Origin: a bacterium
GTDB taxonomy: Bacteria; Desulfobacterota; GWC2-55-46
Length of the DNA: 5,351 nt
Reading direction: 5' to 3'
Assembly: GCA_027310325.1 (NCBI GenBank)
Contig: DAIDBB010000377.1
Span: forward strand, 1 to 5,351
Shown: positions 1-5,351 of the stretch, piece by piece
Position numbering within the stretch: the first letter of the stretch is position 1
How the letters are laid out: the number at the start of each line of letters is the position of its first letter
Position numbers and translations under genes: made by a program
The notes under the pieces: generated by a model
What the model saw: only the letters and a program-made list of their open reading frames with translations
Database searches by the model: none
Told to the model about the DNA's origin: nothing

Positions 1-627
1 GCCATAGAAGGCCCGATAGGCGTGGGAAAGTCTAGCCTTGTTGAGCTCCTCGCGCGTGATTTTAACGGAAGGACGCTCCTTGAAGAGGTCGACGGCAACC
101 CGTTCCTGCCGAAGTTCTACGGCGACATAAAGAAGTTTGCCTTTCAGACCCAGCTCTTCTTCCTTCTGAGCCGCTACCAGCAGCAAAAAGAGATGTTCCA
201 GCAGGAGCTTTTCTCTTCGACCGTCGTATCGGACTATCTCTTCGCCAAGGACAGGATCTTCGCCTACCTTAACCTCGATGAGAACGAATTAAGCCTCTAC
301 GAGCAGGTCTACAGGCTCCTCGACACGCGCATACCGAAGCCCGACCTTGTCATCTATCTCCAGGCCTCTACCGAGGTCCTCCTTAAAAGGATAGGCAAGA
401 GAAACAAGGACTTCGAGCGCGGTATAAAGGAGGATTACCTGGAGAGGCTGGTCGAGGCCTACAACAGGTACTTCTTTTATTACAGCGACACGCCGCTGCT
501 TGTCGTTAACACGACGGATATAGATTTTGTCAATAATTCCGAGGACCTGGCCGGCCTGGTGAGGGAGATAAGGACTATGAAGGGCGGGTCCCAGCACTAT
601 CTGCCGATAGGAGCGAAAAAATCCTAA
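1..627 (+). CDS. Deoxynucleoside kinase (dNK/dGK family), 5'-truncated by the window edge
   Basis: This gene encodes a salvage enzyme that transfers phosphate from ATP (or another NTP) to a deoxynucleoside in the cytoplasm. The reading frame enters from the left edge, and 208 residues are visible. A P-loop, GPIGVGKS, lies at visible residues 4-11. It is followed by an acidic EEVDGNPF segment (28-35) that fits the catalytic-acid region, the FQTQLFFLLSRYQQ helix (48-61), a SDYLFAKDRIFA motif (77-88) resembling the family's D-R-Y/S site, KPDLVIYLQ (113-121), and an Arg/Lys-rich lid KRIGKRNKDFERGI (129-142). GTG at 22 is inside the P-loop and cannot be the true start, so probably only 5-10 residues are missing. 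Family length is about 205-220. I cannot tell whether dG, dA or dC is preferred. A terminator at 670-697 ends the unit. Confidence 0.88.
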   Translation, partial: AIEGPIGVGKSSLVELLARDFNGRTLLEEVDGNPFLPKFYGDIKKFAFQTQLFFLLSRYQQQKEMFQQELFSSTVVSDYLFAKDRIFAYLNLDENELSLYEQVYRLLDTRIPKPDLVIYLQASTEVLLKRIGKRNKDFERGIKEDYLERLVEAYNRYFFYYSDTPLLVVNTTDIDFVNNSEDLAGLVREIRTMKGGSQHYLPIGAKKS

Positions 628-639
628 GGCCCCTCGGGG

Positions 640-668
640 TTGTCCAGAGGTCCAATTTGGTTTATACT
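640..668 (+). promoter_or_regulatory. Candidate sigma70 promoter for the pan operon
   Basis: TTGTCC (640-645) matches the -35 consensus TTGACA at 4 of 6 positions. TATACT (663-668) matches the -10 consensus at 5 of 6. The spacer is exactly 17 bases. It is the best promoter-like pair I found in the gap before panB. A weakness is that the expected start site (about 673-677) is all pyrimidine; the nearest downstream purine is G678. Transcription from here would begin inside, or just after, the left arm of the terminator at 670-697. Confidence 0.4.
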
Positions 669-669
669 T

Positions 670-697
670 GACCTTCCGGTACAGTGGAAGGTCTTTT
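670..697 (+). terminator. Intrinsic terminator after the deoxynucleoside kinase gene
   Basis: There is a perfect 8-bp stem, GACCTTCC (670-677) with GGAAGGTC (686-693), closing an 8-base loop. TTTT (694-697) and then AGTT follow. It sits 42 bases past the kinase stop and 24 bases before panB. There is no matching U-tract on the minus strand, so it should act on + strand transcripts only. The U-run is short, so it may leak and let some readthrough enter panB. Confidence 0.68.
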
Positions 698-721
698 AGT
701 TATCCATAAATATTCATAGAG

Positions 722-1522
722 ATGAAGAAGATTACCGTACCAGACATACTTAAGATGAAGGAGGCCGGGCAAAAGGTCCCGGTCCTCACCGCCTATACTT
801 ATTCAATGGCGCGCGCCATAGATAGCGCTGGTATCCCGGTCATCCTCGTCGGGGACTCGGTCGGCATGGTAGAGGCCGGGTACGATACTACGCTTCCGGT
901 AACCATGGAAGAGATGGTCTACCACACGAGGTCCGTTGTAAGGGGCAGAACAAACGCCCTTGTCGTAAGCGACATGCCTTTTTCTTCCTACCAGGTAAGC
1001 GTTACAAAAGCCAAGAAAAACGCGGCCCGCCTCGTTAAGGAAGGCGGCGCCGAGGCTGTAAAGCTCGAGGGCGGTAAAAGTAGGATAGAGACCGTAAGGG
1101 CCATAGTCGATATGGACCTGCCGGTGATGGGACATATCGGGCTTACCCCGCAGTCCGTCCACAGGATGGGCGGCTACAGGGTCCAGGGCAGGACCAGAAC
1201 CGAAGCCGAGGTCTTTATGGAGGACGCTATTGCGCTGCAGGACGCGGGAGTTTTCTCGATAGTCCTTGAAGGCATCCCCGCGGCCCTTGCCGGGGAGATA
1301 ACGGCAGCGCTTGACATACCCACGATAGGCATAGGCGCCGGGCCCCATTGCGACGGGCAGGTCCTTGTCGTAAACGATATGCTCGGGCTTGCGAGCGACC
1401 TCAAACCCCCAAAATTCGTTAAGCGTTATGCGGACTTAAGGGCCGTGATAACAAAGGCCGTCGGCGAGTTCATAAGGGAGGTCGAAGAAGGGGAGTTCCC
1501 GGACAAGGAACATTCCTACTGA
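722..1522 (+). CDS. panB: 3-methyl-2-oxobutanoate hydroxymethyltransferase (ketopantoate hydroxymethyltransferase)
   Basis: PanB transfers a hydroxymethyl group from 5,10-methylene-tetrahydrofolate to 2-oxoisovalerate to give ketopantoate, the first committed step of pantothenate synthesis, in the cytoplasm. The 266-residue length matches the family (E. coli 264). Family blocks appear in order: LTAYTYSMA (22-30), LVGDSVG (42-48) with metal ligand D45, SDMPF (83-87) with metal ligand D84, VKLEGG (113-118) with K114 and E116, GHIGLTPQSVHRMGGY (137-152) with H138, VLEGIP (181-186) with catalytic-type E183, and GIGAGPHCDGQVLV (203-216). The start is chosen by alignment with the E. coli N-terminus. 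Its ribosome site is poor: only AGAG abuts the ATG, within an A/T-rich leader. It is first in the panBCD unit, and its TGA overlaps the panC ribosome site. Confidence 0.97.
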   Translation: MKKITVPDILKMKEAGQKVPVLTAYTYSMARAIDSAGIPVILVGDSVGMVEAGYDTTLPVTMEEMVYHTRSVVRGRTNALVVSDMPFSSYQVSVTKAKKNAARLVKEGGAEAVKLEGGKSRIETVRAIVDMDLPVMGHIGLTPQSVHRMGGYRVQGRTRTEAEVFMEDAIALQDAGVFSIVLEGIPAALAGEITAALDIPTIGIGAGPHCDGQVLVVNDMLGLASDLKPPKFVKRYADLRAVITKAVGEFIREVEEGEFPDKEHSY

Positions 1523-1525
1523 GGT
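1521..1525 (+). promoter_or_regulatory. panC ribosome binding site overlapping the panB stop codon
   Basis: GAGGT begins within the panB TGA (1520-1522) and lies 8 bases before the panC ATG at 1534. A ribosome terminating on panB therefore sits directly over the panC initiation site, which suggests coupled translation. AAGG at 1530-1533 touches the ATG and is too close to be the functional site. Confidence 0.6.
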
Positions 1526-1533
1526 CCCTAAGG

Positions 1534-2379
1534 ATGAACGTCATTGAAAGCGTAGCCGGGATGCGGGGCTGGTCGCGCGAGGCGCGGGCAAGCGGCGAAA
1601 GGCTTATCCTCGTGCCGACGATGGGGTTCCTCCACGACGGCCACAGGGAGCTTTTAAGGATAGGTAAAAGAGAAGGCGGAAGGCTCGTCTTAAGCATATT
1701 CGTAAACCCGGCTCAGTTCGGCCCCGGGGAAGACTACGGGGCCTATCCGAGGGACATCGTCAGGGACCTTAAGATAGCCGGGGAAGAGGGGGTCGATGCG
1801 GTATTCGTTCCAAAGGCCGAGGAGATGTATGCGGCAGGCTATGAGACCTATGTCGAGGTGGAGAGGCTATCGAAGTACCTCTGCGGGAGATTCAGGCCCG
1901 GGCATTTCAGGGGGGTAGCCACCGTTGTTCTAAAGCTATTTAATGTGGTAACGCCGCATGGGGCCGTTTTCGGGAAAAAAGACTACCAGCAGTTCATTAT
2001 AATAAAGAGGATGGTAAAGGACCTCGATTTGGCTATCGATATAATAGGGGCCGAGACGGTGCGTGAAAAGGACGGGCGTGCCATGAGTTCGAGGAATTCG
2101 TACCTGAGCCCCGAGGAAAGATCGGCCGCCTCGGTCATCCCCCGCGCCCTCGACGAGGCGGAGGCCCAATTTTTGGCGGGCGAGCGGGTTGGGGGAGTAA
2201 TCACGGATAAAATGAAAAAAATCATAGAGAAAGAGCCCCTTGCCGTGGTAGAGTATATTGAAGTGACGGACCCTGATACCCTTCAAGGCTTAAGCCGCAT
2301 AACTGGAAGCGCCCTCGTGGCCATCGCGGTGCGCGTCGGCAAGGCGCGGCTCATGGACAACAGGGTCTTAAATGGATAA
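1534..2379 (+). CDS. panC: Pantoate--beta-alanine ligase (pantothenate synthetase)
   Basis: PanC activates pantoate with ATP to pantoyl-adenylate and then condenses it with beta-alanine to give pantothenate. It is a cytoplasmic enzyme of the HIGH-signature nucleotidyltransferase superfamily. The 281-residue length matches E. coli (283). The ATP-binding VPTMGFLHDGH segment lies at 27-37, with the HxGH histidines at H34 and H37. FVNPAQFGPGEDYGAYPR (56-73) is the family's pantoate/ATP-site block. GRFRPGHFRGVATVV (118-132), VFGKKDYQQ (145-153) and the KMSKS-equivalent REKDGRAMSSRN (177-188) follow. The C-terminal domain (about 190-281) is complete and ends in VRVGKARLMDN, as expected. The start has GAGGT 8 bases upstream. 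It lies between panB and panD, so two of its three inputs' pathways are co-transcribed with it. Confidence 0.97.
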   Translation: MNVIESVAGMRGWSREARASGERLILVPTMGFLHDGHRELLRIGKREGGRLVLSIFVNPAQFGPGEDYGAYPRDIVRDLKIAGEEGVDAVFVPKAEEMYAAGYETYVEVERLSKYLCGRFRPGHFRGVATVVLKLFNVVTPHGAVFGKKDYQQFIIIKRMVKDLDLAIDIIGAETVREKDGRAMSSRNSYLSPEERSAASVIPRALDEAEAQFLAGERVGGVITDKMKKIIEKEPLAVVEYIEVTDPDTLQGLSRITGSALVAIAVRVGKARLMDNRVLNG

Positions 2380-2396
2380 TATCGGCAGGAATAAAT

Positions 2397-2432
2397 ATGG
2401 ATAAGGAGATCCGTAAAAGATGCAGCGGGTGA
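2397..2432 (+). other. Possible 11-codon mini-ORF overlapping the panD start
   Basis: An ATG at 2397 opens an 11-residue frame (MDKEIRKRCSG) ending in TGA at 2430-2432. AGGA (2387-2390) sits 6 bases upstream, a well-placed though short ribosome site. The frame contains the panD ribosome site and runs over the annotated panD ATG (2420). Its TGA overlaps a second in-frame panD ATG (2432) as TGATG. It could couple panC-side ribosomes to panD initiation. It is short enough to occur by chance, and nothing shows that it is translated. Confidence 0.22.
2403..2408 (+). promoter_or_regulatory. panD ribosome binding site
   Basis: AAGGAG is the strongest Shine-Dalgarno match in the pan cluster. It lies 11 bases before the ATG at 2420, slightly longer than ideal. 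The spacing to the alternative ATG at 2432 would be 23 bases, so this site supports the 2420 start. Confidence 0.6.
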
Positions 2433-2797
2433 TGTTAAAGAGCAAGATCCACAGGGCGACGGTCACGGACGCAAACCTCGATTACGAAGGGTCCGTCGCC
2501 ATTGACGAGCTTCTCCTCGATGCCGCCGGCATACTGCCCTTTGAGCAGGTCCAGATATACGACATAAATAACGGCAACCGCTTTACGACATACGCGATCA
2601 AAGCCGGGAGGGGCAGCGGCACCATCTCCATAAACGGCGCCGCCGCGCACCTCGCGAAAAAGGGCGACCTCGTCATAATCGCGAGCTACTCGGTCCTCGA
2701 AGAGGAGGAGGCGCGCGCGCACGCCCCTAAACTCGTCTACGTGGACGGAAGGAACGCCATAAAGAAGGTAAGTTTCGAACTCGCCGGGTGCGTATGA
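2420..2797 (+). CDS. panD: Aspartate 1-decarboxylase (pyruvoyl-dependent), proenzyme
   Basis: PanD decarboxylates L-aspartate to beta-alanine, the second substrate of PanC. The 125-residue proenzyme (E. coli 126) is expected to cleave itself between G24 and S25 in YEGS (22-25). That turns S25 into the pyruvoyl cofactor and gives a 24-residue beta chain and a 101-residue alpha chain. Residues matching the E. coli active and processing sites are all present at the same numbers: K9, H11, Y22, R54, T57, Y58 and N72. NGAAAHLAKKGDLVIIASY (72-90) is the conserved core. The start at 2420 keeps the four-residue MxRxM lead-in before LKSKIHR that E. coli PanD also has; M5 (2432) is a possible alternative. 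No PanZ/PanM maturation factor is seen in the window. The TGA overlaps the next start as ATGA. Confidence 0.97.
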   Translation: MQRVMLKSKIHRATVTDANLDYEGSVAIDELLLDAAGILPFEQVQIYDINNGNRFTTYAIKAGRGSGTISINGAAAHLAKKGDLVIIASYSVLEEEEARAHAPKLVYVDGRNAIKKVSFELAGCV

Positions 2798-3435
2798 GCA
2801 AGGGTCTTAAAGGGTACTTTGTAGCAGGCCTTCTGGTCGTGGTGCCGCTTTATATAACCGTCTATGTCCTCGCGCTTATCGTGAGGTTCATGGACAGCAT
2901 CTTCGCCATTGTCCCGGCGTCTCTCCAGCCGGACACATACCTCCCTTTCCATATCCCGGGGCTCGGGATGCTGTTTACCATAGCCGGGATATTCGTCGTC
3001 GGCGTCCTTGCCACCAACATCTTCGGCAGGTGGGTCTTGAAGATTGCCGAGCGCGTAGTCTCGAGGCTACCGATCCTCCGGATGGTCTACAACGCCTCAA
3101 AGCAGTTCCTCGAGACTTTTTTCTCGAAGGAGCACGACGGCTTCAGAAAGGTCGTGCTCGTCGAGTTCCCCAGGAAGGGGGCGTACTCGATAGGGTTCCT
3201 TACCGGAAAGACCCGGGGCGAGGTCAAGGAGAAGACCCCGGAGAACACGGTAAACGTCTTCATCCCTACCACGCCGAACCCGACGTCCGGTTTTTACATA
3301 ATTGTTGCCGAAAGCGAGGTCGTGCCGCTCGATATGAAGGTCGAGGACGCCTTCAAGGTCCTCATGACCGGCGGAATGGTCGTGCCGGACGGCAAGGCCG
3401 GGTTCAAGGTGATCGCGCCCCAGAGGGTAAGCTGA
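2794..3435 (+). CDS. DUF502 family membrane protein (COG2928), function unknown
   Basis: I recognise this 213-residue protein as a DUF502 member. The family is found in bacteria and, in plants, includes the COV1/LCV proteins; no biochemical activity is established. Two hydrophobic segments look like membrane helices, about residues 8-31 (GYFVAGLLVVVPLYITVYVL onward) and 57-77. They are followed by the family block RLPILRMVYNASKQFLETFF (91-110). A soluble C-terminal domain then carries VVLVEFPRKGAYSIGFLTG (120-138), VFIPTTPNPTSGFYII (155-170) and MKVEDAFKVLMTGGMVVPD (181-199). ATG at 2794 is chosen because it makes the 4-base ATGA overlap with the panD stop and fits the family N-terminus; GTG at 2788 would add two residues. 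No strong ribosome site precedes either start, so expression probably relies on coupling to panD. Confidence 0.9.
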   Translation: MSKGLKGYFVAGLLVVVPLYITVYVLALIVRFMDSIFAIVPASLQPDTYLPFHIPGLGMLFTIAGIFVVGVLATNIFGRWVLKIAERVVSRLPILRMVYNASKQFLETFFSKEHDGFRKVVLVEFPRKGAYSIGFLTGKTRGEVKEKTPENTVNVFIPTTPNPTSGFYIIVAESEVVPLDMKVEDAFKVLMTGGMVVPDGKAGFKVIAPQRVS

Positions 3436-3460
3436 GGGCCTCTTTTTCGCGGGGCTTTAT
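3434..3460 (+). terminator. Weak candidate terminator after the DUF502 gene
   Basis: GCCTC (3438-3442) can pair with GGGGC (3451-3455) through one U-G wobble. Weaker A-U and G-U pairs extend it outward, across the last base of the DUF502 stop codon. The loop is TTTTTCGC, and the stem is followed only by TTTAT. The stem is wobble-rich and the U-tract is poor. It is the best hairpin I found in the 105-base gap before tkt, but readthrough into tkt is quite possible. Confidence 0.25.
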
Positions 3461-3524
3461 CTCCGGCAACGAATGTTACTGAAGGGCTTTAGGCCGTAAA
3501 TTCCCGCTCGACCGGCAAATCTTG

Positions 3525-3537
3525 AAAGGACCAAGGA
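3525..3537 (+). promoter_or_regulatory. tkt ribosome binding region, two candidate sites
   Basis: AAAGGA (3525-3530) lies 10 bases before the ATG at 3541, and AAGGA (3533-3537) lies 3 bases before it. The first is more plausible for the ATG. It would also serve an in-frame TTG at 3538 with 7-base spacing, which would add one residue. The ATG is preferred as the standard start codon. Confidence 0.45.
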
Positions 3538-3540
3538 TTG

Positions 3541-5351
3541 ATGGAAAACGTAAAAGCGCTCAATAACTTCGGCGAGCTCGACGCGCTCTCGATAAATACG
3601 ATAAGGTTCCTGGCGGTCGATGGCGTTGAGGCCGCCAACTCGGGGCACCCGGGCATGCCGATGGGGGACGCGCCGATGGCTTACGTGCTGTGGACGCGCT
3701 TCTTGAGGCACAACCCTCTTAACCCCACGTGGGCCGGAAGGGACCGCTTCATCCTCTCGGCGGGCCACGGCTCGATGCTCCTCTATTCGCTCCTGCACCT
3801 TACGGGCTATAACCTTACGCTGGAGGAGCTTAAGAAGTTCAGGCAGTGGGGAAGCCACACGCCGGGACATCCCGAGTGCGACCCGAATATAGGGGTTGAG
3901 ACCACAACAGGGCCCCTCGGTCAGGGGTTCGCAACAGGCGTTGGAATGGCCATGGCCGAGAAGTACCTGGCCGACAGGTACAACAGGCCGGGATGCCCGA
4001 TATTCGACTATTACATCTACGCCATAACTAGCGACGGCGACATGATGGAGGGCGTTACGAACGAGGCCGCTTCCATCGCCGGGCACCTCGGCCTCGGGAA
4101 GATAATCTATCTCTATTCGGACAACAAGATAACGATAGAGGGTTCGACGGAGCTTTCGTTCACCGAGGACGTCGCCGGGCGTTTCGAGGGCTTAAACTGG
4201 CATGTACAGAAAGTAGGCGGTAACGACCTCCCCTCGATAGCAGCGGCCATACAGGCGGCAAAAGAGGAGACGACCCGGCCGTCGCTAATAATAGCGCGCA
4301 CCAACATCGGCTTCGGCAGCCCCGGCAAGCAGGATACCGCCGAGGTCCACGGCGCCCCTCTTGGGCACGATGAAGTAAAGGCCACGAAAGAGCGCCTCGG
4401 CTGGCCGCTTGAGCCGAGCTTCCACATACCGGAAGAGGTGCTTAAGTCCATGAGGCAGGCCGCCAAAAAGGGGCAAGAGCTTCAGAAGAATTGGGAATCG
4501 ATGCTAAAGGACTACGAGTCGAAGCACCCGGAGCTTGCCGCCGAGCTAAAGGGGCTTTTGGCCGGCAAAAAAGACGACTCATGGATAAAAGACCTGCCGG
4601 CCTTTACCGAAAAGGACGGCCCCGTTGCGACAAGGTCCGCCTCCGGCAAGGTCCTTAACGCGATAGCGAAAAAAACGCCATTCCTCGTCGGCGGCTCTGC
4701 TGACCTCGCACCGTCGACTAACACGGTTTTGAAGGGCATGGGAAATTTCCTTCCCGGTAGGATCGGACGTAACATACACTTCGGGGTCCGAGAGCACGCC
4801 ATGGGCGCTATCCTTAACGGGATGGCGCTAACGAGGATGGTAGTACCCTACGGCGCGACCTTCCTCATCTTTTCAGATTACATGCGCCCGCCGATGCGGC
4901 TTGCCGCGCTTATGGGGCTCCCCGCCATATATGTCTTTACCCACGACTCGATCGGCCTCGGCGAGGACGGCCCGACCCACCAGCCAATAGAACAGCTCGC
5001 TGGACTGCGTGCAATCCCCCATATGACGGTCGTCCGCCCGGCTGACGCGACTGAAGTGGCCGAGGCATGGAAGCTCGCGCTCCTCCATGAGAAGGGCCCT
5101 GTAGCGCTCGTCTTTACGAGGCAGAACCTCCCGGTAATCGATAGAACGAGGTTCGCCCCGGCCTCGAACCTTTCCCGCGGCGCGTACGTGCTCGCCGACC
5201 CGACGGAAGGAAAACCCGAGATAATACTCCTGGCCACGGGCTCCGAAGTACATCTGGCCATAGCCGCCTACGAGGAGCTTTCAAAAAGAGGCGTAATGGC
5301 GCGGGTCGTCAGCATGCCGAGCTGGGAGGTCTTCGAGGCCCAGGGGGAGGA
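3541..5351 (+). CDS. tkt: Transketolase, 3'-truncated by the window edge
   Basis: Transketolase moves two-carbon ketol units between sugar phosphates in the pentose phosphate and Calvin-type pathways, using thiamine diphosphate and a divalent metal. The frame is open for 603 codons to the window end. The E. coli enzyme has 663 residues, so about 65-70 are missing. The N-terminal cofactor domain shows SGHPG (34-38), SAGHGSML (73-80), TPGH (107-110), GPLGQG (124-129), the metal motif SDGDMMEG (164-171) with DN at 194-195, and VHGAPLG (269-275). The second domain shows ATRSASG (363-369), GGSADLAPS (384-392), FGVREHA (414-420) with catalytic-type E418, THDSIGLGEDGPTHQP (467-482) and TRQNLP (526-531). 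Substrate and proton-transfer residues H36, H76, H110, H270, R365, S392, H468, D476, H480 and R527 match E. coli. The visible end, VVSMPSWEVFEAQ, lies in the start of the C-terminal domain. The first Gly of the usual GDG motif is Ser. Confidence 0.96.
   Translation, partial: MENVKALNNFGELDALSINTIRFLAVDGVEAANSGHPGMPMGDAPMAYVLWTRFLRHNPLNPTWAGRDRFILSAGHGSMLLYSLLHLTGYNLTLEELKKFRQWGSHTPGHPECDPNIGVETTTGPLGQGFATGVGMAMAEKYLADRYNRPGCPIFDYYIYAITSDGDMMEGVTNEAASIAGHLGLGKIIYLYSDNKITIEGSTELSFTEDVAGRFEGLNWHVQKVGGNDLPSIAAAIQAAKEETTRPSLIIARTNIGFGSPGKQDTAEVHGAPLGHDEVKATKERLGWPLEPSFHIPEEVLKSMRQAAKKGQELQKNWESMLKDYESKHPELAAELKGLLAGKKDDSWIKDLPAFTEKDGPVATRSASGKVLNAIAKKTPFLVGGSADLAPSTNTVLKGMGNFLPGRIGRNIHFGVREHAMGAILNGMALTRMVVPYGATFLIFSDYMRPPMRLAALMGLPAIYVFTHDSIGLGEDGPTHQPIEQLAGLRAIPHMTVVRPADATEVAEAWKLALLHEKGPVALVFTRQNLPVIDRTRFAPASNLSRGAYVLADPTEGKPEIILLATGSEVHLAIAAYEELSKRGVMARVVSMPSWEVFEAQGE

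Noticed and set aside
668..673. TTGACC as a -35 box for panB
   Set aside because: The positions 16-18 bases downstream (around 690-697) carry no -10-like hexamer, and the bases belong to the terminator stem.
628..721. A pan-motif or other riboswitch before panB
   Set aside because: Only one simple terminator-type hairpin is present in the short gap; I see no multi-stem conserved architecture.
803..1348. A 181-codon minus strand frame inside panB
   Set aside because: It is a shadow of panB, which is conserved end to end; no domain or ribosome site supports the antisense frame.
2372..2404. Direct repeat ATGGATAA at 2372-2379 and 2397-2404
   Set aside because: It has only eight bases and two copies, and the first overlaps the panC stop; chance similarity is the simplest reading.
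3030..3482. A 150-codon + strand frame overlapping the DUF502 gene
   Set aside because: It is an alternate frame of the conserved DUF502 coding sequence with an Arg/Gly-rich, low-information translation and no family resemblance.
3463..3518. Direct repeat CCGGCAA at 3463-3469 and 3512-3518 before tkt, as an operator
   Set aside because: It has seven bases with no dyad symmetry and no clear promoter beside it, so it is not distinguishable from chance.
3436..3540. A promoter for tkt in the gap after the DUF502 gene
   Set aside because: No pair of hexamers with acceptable match and spacing was found by eye; tkt may have a non-sigma70 promoter or be reached by readthrough.
3457..4086. A 209-codon open frame on the minus strand opposite the start of tkt
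   Set aside because: It lies antisense to a clearly conserved transketolase frame, shows no recognisable domain, and such frames are common opposite GC-rich codons.

Overview
The window holds ordinary, well-conserved bacterial housekeeping genes, all on the + strand and tightly packed. Their order is a 5'-truncated deoxynucleoside kinase, then panB, panC and panD, then a DUF502 membrane protein, then transketolase, which runs off the right edge. The DNA is GC-rich, but AGG (Arg) and ATA (Ile) codons are used freely in every gene. Together with a kinase-panBCD order of the kind I recall from Deltaproteobacteria-like genomes, this suggests a Desulfobacterota/Myxococcota- or Nitrospirota-type bacterium. 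That placement is an inference with low confidence. No mobile element, CRISPR array, RNA gene or foreign-looking island is visible.

Layout. Positions 1-627 encode a deoxynucleoside kinase missing only about its first 5-10 residues. The 94-base gap 628-721 holds a convincing intrinsic terminator (670-697). It overlaps the downstream edge of a plausible sigma70 promoter (640-668), so the kinase unit appears to end and the pan unit to begin here. Positions 722-3435 look like one transcription unit: panB, 11 bases, panC, 40 bases, panD, then a 4-base ATGA overlap into the DUF502 gene. A weak hairpin follows the DUF502 stop. After a 105-base gap, tkt starts at 3541 and is open to the end of the window (603 codons visible, about 65-70 expected to be missing).

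How the genes work together. PanB makes ketopantoate from 2-oxoisovalerate, PanD makes beta-alanine from aspartate, and PanC ligates pantoate to beta-alanine to give pantothenate, the precursor of coenzyme A. The ketopantoate reductase step (PanE, or IlvC acting in its place) is not encoded here. All key catalytic residues I could place in PanB, PanC, PanD and transketolase are present. The DUF502 protein has two predicted membrane helices and no established function; its stop-start overlap with panD implies translational coupling. Transketolase (pentose phosphate/Calvin-type sugar exchange) probably starts a separate unit.

I looked for an undescribed system and did not find one. The points worth a second look are modest: the promoter placed across a terminator before panB, a mini-ORF and two possible starts at panD, and the panD-DUF502 coupling.
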